A program made the translations under genes and the position numbers. The notes beneath the pieces are model-generated. The model made no database searches, was not told the DNA's origin, and saw nothing but the letters and a program-made list of their open reading frames with translations. From NCBI RefSeq assembly GCF_900637665.1, contig NZ_LR134386.1, positions 4,642,501 through 4,706,500 on the forward strand: a stretch of DNA of 64,000 bases, given 5' to 3'. Below are positions 60,623-64,000 of this stretch, one piece after another (the stretch's first letter is position 1; every line of letters starts with the position of its first letter). Origin of the DNA: Chryseobacterium nakagawai. GTDB taxonomy: Bacteria > Bacteroidota > Bacteroidia > Flavobacteriales > Weeksellaceae.

Positions 60623-61615
60623 TTAACTCACCAATAAGCTGCAGCCTCTGATATCAGAATGATCTATTCTTCCCAGAACCTGAAACTTATCCCCTATTAT
60701 CTTACCTAAATCCTGAGTGGCAATAAAGGAACAGGAATGGGTATTGGCTAAATCGATAATATTGATAGCACCCGTTCTTCCTTCTTTTTCATAAGATAAA
60801 GGATCTTCTGCATTTCTAATCTTGATTCTCATCCAATTAGGGCATTGATATTCGTTGTTTCCCAGGGAATACGCCTGAGATAACAACTCTGTCATTGAAT
60901 ATTCTGAATAGATTTTGTCTGTTTTGAAGCCTTCCTGTAAAATTTTCAGGAGTTCATCTTTTGTCATTTCTTGTTTTCTTCCTTTCATTCCACCAGTTTC
61001 GATAACGATTAGGTTTTCAAGAACCTTTAGAGATTCTTCGCTTCGCTCAGAATGACAGTAGTCTAAGAAGTCTAACAGCGCAAAGGAAACTCCGAAAAGA
61101 ATCACTTTTTTATCCTGCAATTGGTTTAAAAGATTGAAAAGATCGGAATGATTATAAAGGAAATATCCATTTTCAGGTTTTTCTGATTTTTTCATCAGAT
61201 AATCCACCATATAAATCAGTGATGAATTCTGTCTTTCCAGATAACTTGGAAGTAGTCCAAGGAAAATAAAATCTTCTGGTTTACCAATGAATTTTTCGAA
61301 GCTTTTGTAAATACTTTCTTCATACAAATTCGTATTGGCTATGAAATGCTTTGAAAGATTCATCTGTGTGGTTCCTGAACTCTGAAAAAATAAATCCGTA
61401 GTCACATTTCTATCCAGAATCTGATGGTTTTTAAACATTTCAATCGGAAGAAAGGGAATTTTCGACAGATCATCAACCTCATCCGGACTGATGTTTAAAA
61501 AATCTACAAACTTCCTATATATCTCAACATTTTCATATTGATAACGAAATGTTTTCAATGATGCATTCAGGAAATCCTGTTCAGTCTGTATGTTGAATAT
61601 ATTGTTCGTCTCCAT
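60623..61615 (-). CDS. LuxE/PaaK-like acyl-protein synthetase family protein (330 aa), with inserted repeat peptide
   Basis: FFQSSGTTQMNLSKH (78-90) is the P-loop-like SSGTT of the adenylate-forming LuxE group, and TDKIYSEYSMTELLSQAY (the E-Y-S-M-T-E segment) the second conserved region. LuxE-type proteins activate fatty acids as acyl-AMP. Residues 187-195 (CHSERSEES) do not fit the family; they are encoded by a dispersed repeat inserted in frame (61029-61058). No lux or fatty-acid genes lie beside it, so its role here is unknown. Confidence 0.78.
   Translation of the reverse strand: METNNIFNIQTEQDFLNASLKTFRYQYENVEIYRKFVDFLNISPDEVDDLSKIPFLPIEMFKNHQILDRNVTTDLFFQSSGTTQMNLSKHFIANTNLYEESIYKSFEKFIGKPEDFIFLGLLPSYLERQNSSLIYMVDYLMKKSEKPENGYFLYNHSDLFNLLNQLQDKKVILFGVSFALLDFLDYCHSERSEESLKVLENLIVIETGGMKGRKQEMTKDELLKILQEGFKTDKIYSEYSMTELLSQAYSLGNNEYQCPNWMRIKIRNAEDPLSYEKEGRTGAINIIDLANTHSCSFIATQDLGKIIGDKFQVLGRIDHSDIRGCSLLVS
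61029..61058. repeat. Dispersed repeat inserted in the LuxE-like gene
   Basis: The segment reads ATTCTTCGCTTCGCTCAGAA within 61029-61058 and is translated on the minus strand as CHSERSEES. This peptide is a well-known by-product of a short palindromic repeat found in many Bacteroidota and other genomes. The insertion keeps the frame. Confidence 0.75.
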
Positions 61616-61752
61616 AATTTTTTCAATCGTCTTATTACTTCAGTGTAAAGCAATTACTGGGATAAAATATTTTTATTTAATGTTTTTTTAATATGAGAAC
61701 CTGACTTTGGTAAACTTCTTGCAAGTACTTCAATGGAATATGGATTAAAAAC

Positions 61753-61806
61753 AGAATGAGTCCCCCACTCATTCTCAAATTACCTCTTTTTAGGGGTAAT
61801 TTTTTT
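61753..61806 (-). terminator. Double hairpin terminator of lpxH
   Basis: Just after the lpxH stop (minus strand) a hairpin with arms AAATTACC/GGTAATTT is followed by a second, AGAATGAGT/ACTCATTCT (61753-61775). The T-run is weak between them, so the T-rich stretch beside the first hairpin may serve mainly the opposite strand. Confidence 0.55.
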
Positions 61807-61809
61807 GTT

Positions 61810-62580
61810 TTATTTATCGAAAGTATTCAGTTCAAAGTCTTTTTCAAAAACGCCATAGGTAAAATAGGAAATCCAGTCTCCCAAATTGATGTATTTTGAA
61901 TTTTGCCCCAAATCCAATACCATAGGAAGGTGACGGTGCCCATATACGAAATAATCAATCTTTTGGGTCTTCAGCTTCTCCTTCGAATAAATGATAAGAA
62001 ATTCCTTATCTTCTCCTAAGAATGCTTTGTCTTCTTCTCCTGAGATCATTTTATTCTTTTGGGAAAGGTACAAGGCCACTTTCATAGCGATATCAGGGTG
62101 AAGCCATTTGAAAAACCATTTTGCCACCGGATTGGTAAAAACTTTTTTCATTCTCTTATATCCTTTATCACCAGGTCCGAGACCATCTCCATGAGCCAGT
62201 AAAAACTGTTTTCCACCCATTTCAAAATATTGTTTCTGGTAAAAAACCGTGCATCCAATTTCCTCTTCGAGATAATCTTTCATCCAAAGATCATGATTTC
62301 CCACAAAAAAATAAATATGGATTCCTCTGTCTTTCAGTTCTGCAATTTTCCCCAGAACACGGATATATCCTTTAGGTACCACATGCTTCCACTCATACCA
62401 GAAGTCAAAAAGATCACCCATTAAAAATAAAACCTGAGCATCTTCTTTGATCTGATCCATCCATCGTATAAATTTTTCTTCACGTACCTTACTTTCTTTA
62501 GGAGTAGGTGCACCGAAATGCTGATCTGAAGCAAAATATACTTTTTTTCCAGGTTCTAAATTAATTGTTGTCTTTAACAC
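61810..62580 (-). CDS. lpxH: UDP-2,3-diacylglucosamine hydrolase (256 aa)
   Basis: This calcineurin-like phosphoesterase has DQHFGAP (D19, H21), MGDLFDFWYEW, VGNHDLWMKDYL and YGHRHLPMVLDL, the full metal-site order of LpxH. It removes UMP to make lipid X in lipid A synthesis, at the inner membrane. The start is GTG 62580; upstream there is no in-frame ATG. It is 24 bases downstream of queD on the same strand. Confidence 0.9.
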   Translation of the reverse strand: MLKTTINLEPGKKVYFASDQHFGAPTPKESKVREEKFIRWMDQIKEDAQVLFLMGDLFDFWYEWKHVVPKGYIRVLGKIAELKDRGIHIYFFVGNHDLWMKDYLEEEIGCTVFYQKQYFEMGGKQFLLAHGDGLGPGDKGYKRMKKVFTNPVAKWFFKWLHPDIAMKVALYLSQKNKMISGEEDKAFLGEDKEFLIIYSKEKLKTQKIDYFVYGHRHLPMVLDLGQNSKYINLGDWISYFTYGVFEKDFELNTFDK

Positions 62581-62604
62581 CTTCTGAGCTTTATAGGATA
62601 ATAA

Positions 62605-63051
62605 TTATTGATTGTCTTCTGCAAACCATTCTCCATAAGAATTTTCTGTCTCATGAAGTTTAAGATAAGCCAAGGAAATTCCTTCTGGAAGTCTTGATTT
62701 TATTTTGGCTGCAATAGCATACAGCATATTTTCACAGGTGGGTTGGAAGCTGCAATAGATTACTTTATGGCCTTTTTGCTCAAGATCATCACCCAATTCT
62801 TTATGAGGAGTCAGGGCATTTAAAAGCACTGCATGATCCCAAACGTCTACGATCTCAGATTTTACGATACTTTTGATATCTCCGAAATCAACTACCATCC
62901 CATTCTTAGGGTTATCAATATCATTAATCGGTTTTCCTTTCACTGTTACAAACAGTTTATAAGAATGTCCATGCATATTTTTACATTTTCCATCGTAATT
63001 GTATAGTACGTGGGCTGTTTCGAATGTAAAAATTTTTGTAATACGTATCAT
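62605..63051 (-). CDS. queD: 6-carboxytetrahydropterin synthase (148 aa)
   Basis: The zinc ligands are H14 (FETAHVL), H27 and H29 (MHGHSY), with catalytic Cys23 in GKCKNMHGH, and Glu in LKLHETENSYGEW near the C-terminus. It makes the queuosine precursor from dihydroneopterin triphosphate. The distantly related eukaryotic PTPS shares this fold. The promoter box TATCTTTG ends 4 bases before the ATG. Confidence 0.9.
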   Translation of the reverse strand: MIRITKIFTFETAHVLYNYDGKCKNMHGHSYKLFVTVKGKPINDIDNPKNGMVVDFGDIKSIVKSEIVDVWDHAVLLNALTPHKELGDDLEQKGHKVIYCSFQPTCENMLYAIAAKIKSRLPEGISLAYLKLHETENSYGEWFAEDNQ

Positions 63052-63055
63052 ATTG

Positions 63056-63063
63056 CAAAGATA
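63056..63063 (-). promoter_or_regulatory. queD -7 box, predicting a leaderless mRNA
   Basis: On the minus strand TATCTTTG-CAAT-ATG places the predicted start of transcription at the A of the queD start codon. Confidence 0.55.
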
Positions 63064-63326
63064 AGGAATTTGAGGTGAGTGTAAAATGATGTCCGGAAAA
63101 GAAAAATACTTATATTTTACCTGATCATACCTTTAATCCGGGACCTTTCATTTTAAAATACATATTTCACTACAATGCCAAGGAAAGGATTGATTATTAT
63201 TTTTTAAATAATTAACTTTGAAATATATAATAAATCTTGATCAAAATTTATTTCTTTAAAGTATTTTAATTACCGGTTCCCCAAAGACTATTGGTTTATT
63301 TATTGAATATTTAAATTATTAATACA

Positions 63327-64000
63327 ATGAAAAACCGGGTGTATAAAATAATATTCGTTTTTTTTCTTTTTTTCCTGTGCGTTGTAAAAGCATATCAGTC
63401 TGAAAATATAATACCTGATAAAAAAGAGCAGTATGAAAAAGAACTGATTCAGTATGCCAAAGATTTTGGTGATGACCCCAAGAAATATATTGACAAGTTT
63501 AAAACTTTACGCAGGAAAGCAATACAAGGAAACATCAGAGAGGTCGCTACTGAATCCCTATATTATCAGGCTTATTGTTTTTATTTTACCAATAAAAATG
63601 ACAGTTCCAGCATCTATTCTCAAAGGGCTATTGAAGAAGCTGAAAAATATAATAATGACAGGATCAAAGCAAAGGCTATGGGATTGCTTGCCATGGTATA
63701 TTCCAGACGTGGATTTACCCATCGTGCATTCAGCTTACTGGATGAGGCCATAAAAGAAATGGACCAGAATGACCACAAGACCAAAGCCCAGCTCTATGCA
63801 CAAGGGCTACAGATTTCAATGTATGCCAGCAACCATGATAAAGAAGATAGTTATTCTATACAGTCTCTTAGAGAGGCTGAACTTTCCGGGGACAAAGGGA
63901 CACTTCGGATGGCATACATAGGCCGGAGCCGCATCGAAAACTACAAAGGAAATGGTGAACAGGCAAAAAAGCTACTGAGAAAAGCAATGGCAACGCTCAA
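63327..64000 (+). CDS. TPR-containing protein, N-terminal part (truncated by the window)
   Basis: ATG 63327 opens a hydrophobic leader (MKNRVYKIIFVFFLFFLCVVKA) followed by tandem helical repeats of TPR type (RAIEEAEKYNNDRIKAKAMG, SRRGFTHRAFSLLDEAIKEM, ENYKGNGEQAKKLLRKAM). The frame remains open at base 64000. In flavobacteria such exported TPR arrays often precede a transmembrane helix and a kinase or LuxR/AraC DNA-binding domain; that part is not in view, so this is only a suggestion. Confidence 0.7.
   Translation, partial: MKNRVYKIIFVFFLFFLCVVKAYQSENIIPDKKEQYEKELIQYAKDFGDDPKKYIDKFKTLRRKAIQGNIREVATESLYYQAYCFYFTNKNDSSSIYSQRAIEEAEKYNNDRIKAKAMGLLAMVYSRRGFTHRAFSLLDEAIKEMDQNDHKTKAQLYAQGLQISMYASNHDKEDSYSIQSLREAELSGDKGTLRMAYIGRSRIENYKGNGEQAKKLLRKAMATL

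Noticed and set aside
1..64000. tRNA, rRNA or CRISPR
   Set aside because: No tRNA-like cloverleaf consensus, no rRNA stretches and no regularly spaced direct repeats with unique spacers were seen in the intergenic regions by eye.

Overview
The window looks like a chromosomal segment of a flavobacterium, most likely Chryseobacterium or a close relative. The DNA is AT-rich. Promoters follow the Bacteroidota pattern TTG-N19..21-TAnnTTTG, with almost no Shine-Dalgarno sequences. Several proteins are of flavobacterial types: DUF6341/DUF6427-like pair, OstA-like protein, TonB receptors with carboxypeptidase-regulatory domains, and a VanZ-like protein. Most of it is ordinary housekeeping and accessory chromosome. 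There is no rRNA, tRNA, CRISPR array, complete insertion sequence or prophage.

Layout. 1-5.2 kb: the tail of an M3 peptidase, then small, lipoprotein, methyltransferase and hydrolase genes. 5.2-7.2 kb: a DHA2-type drug exporter with its TetR repressor, both preceded by the same ATAGA-N4-TCTAT operator. 7.3-11.0 kb: small unknowns, an extended SDR reductase and a frameshifted Crp/Fnr regulator. 11.2-15.4 kb: a TonB-dependent receptor, then a TetR regulator divergent from a 44-residue peptide plus VanZ-like gene around a perfect 24-bp palindrome. 15.4-18.2 kb: tyrS behind a Tyr-rich leader peptide and a strong terminator, then a GNAT gene. 18.5-24.4 kb: a six-gene tellurium-resistance-type operon (two TerD, two vWA/TerY, PP2C phosphatase, Ser/Thr kinase). 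24.6-45 kb: housekeeping genes, including panD, HU, pdxH, yqgE, an amidase, aminotransferases, OstA-like, Fur-like, kup, pdhB, a sulfatase-type enzyme, pssA and a DnaQ-like exonuclease. 45-53.4 kb: a LolA-like protein, trigger factor, a His-rich lipoprotein with TonB receptor and CxxCH small protein (probable metal-uptake locus), and an ABC-F protein. 53.7-58.8 kb: a DUF2235 hydrolase without its nucleophilic serine, a split two-component cassette and a DUF5715/M15-like protein. 59-64 kb: aqpZ, a MmcB-like protein, a LuxE-like protein carrying an in-frame repeat, lpxH, queD and the start of a TPR protein.

The most interesting points are: the predicted tyrS attenuator; a recurring TAnnTTTG-N4-ATG arrangement that predicts leaderless mRNAs for at least five genes; the Ter kinase/phosphatase/vWA operon with an internal strong hairpin; the TetR/24-bp palindrome/micro-protein unit; the His-triad lipoprotein locus; and several proteins that have lost a catalytic residue. 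All functions are read from sequence motifs alone; no database search was run.
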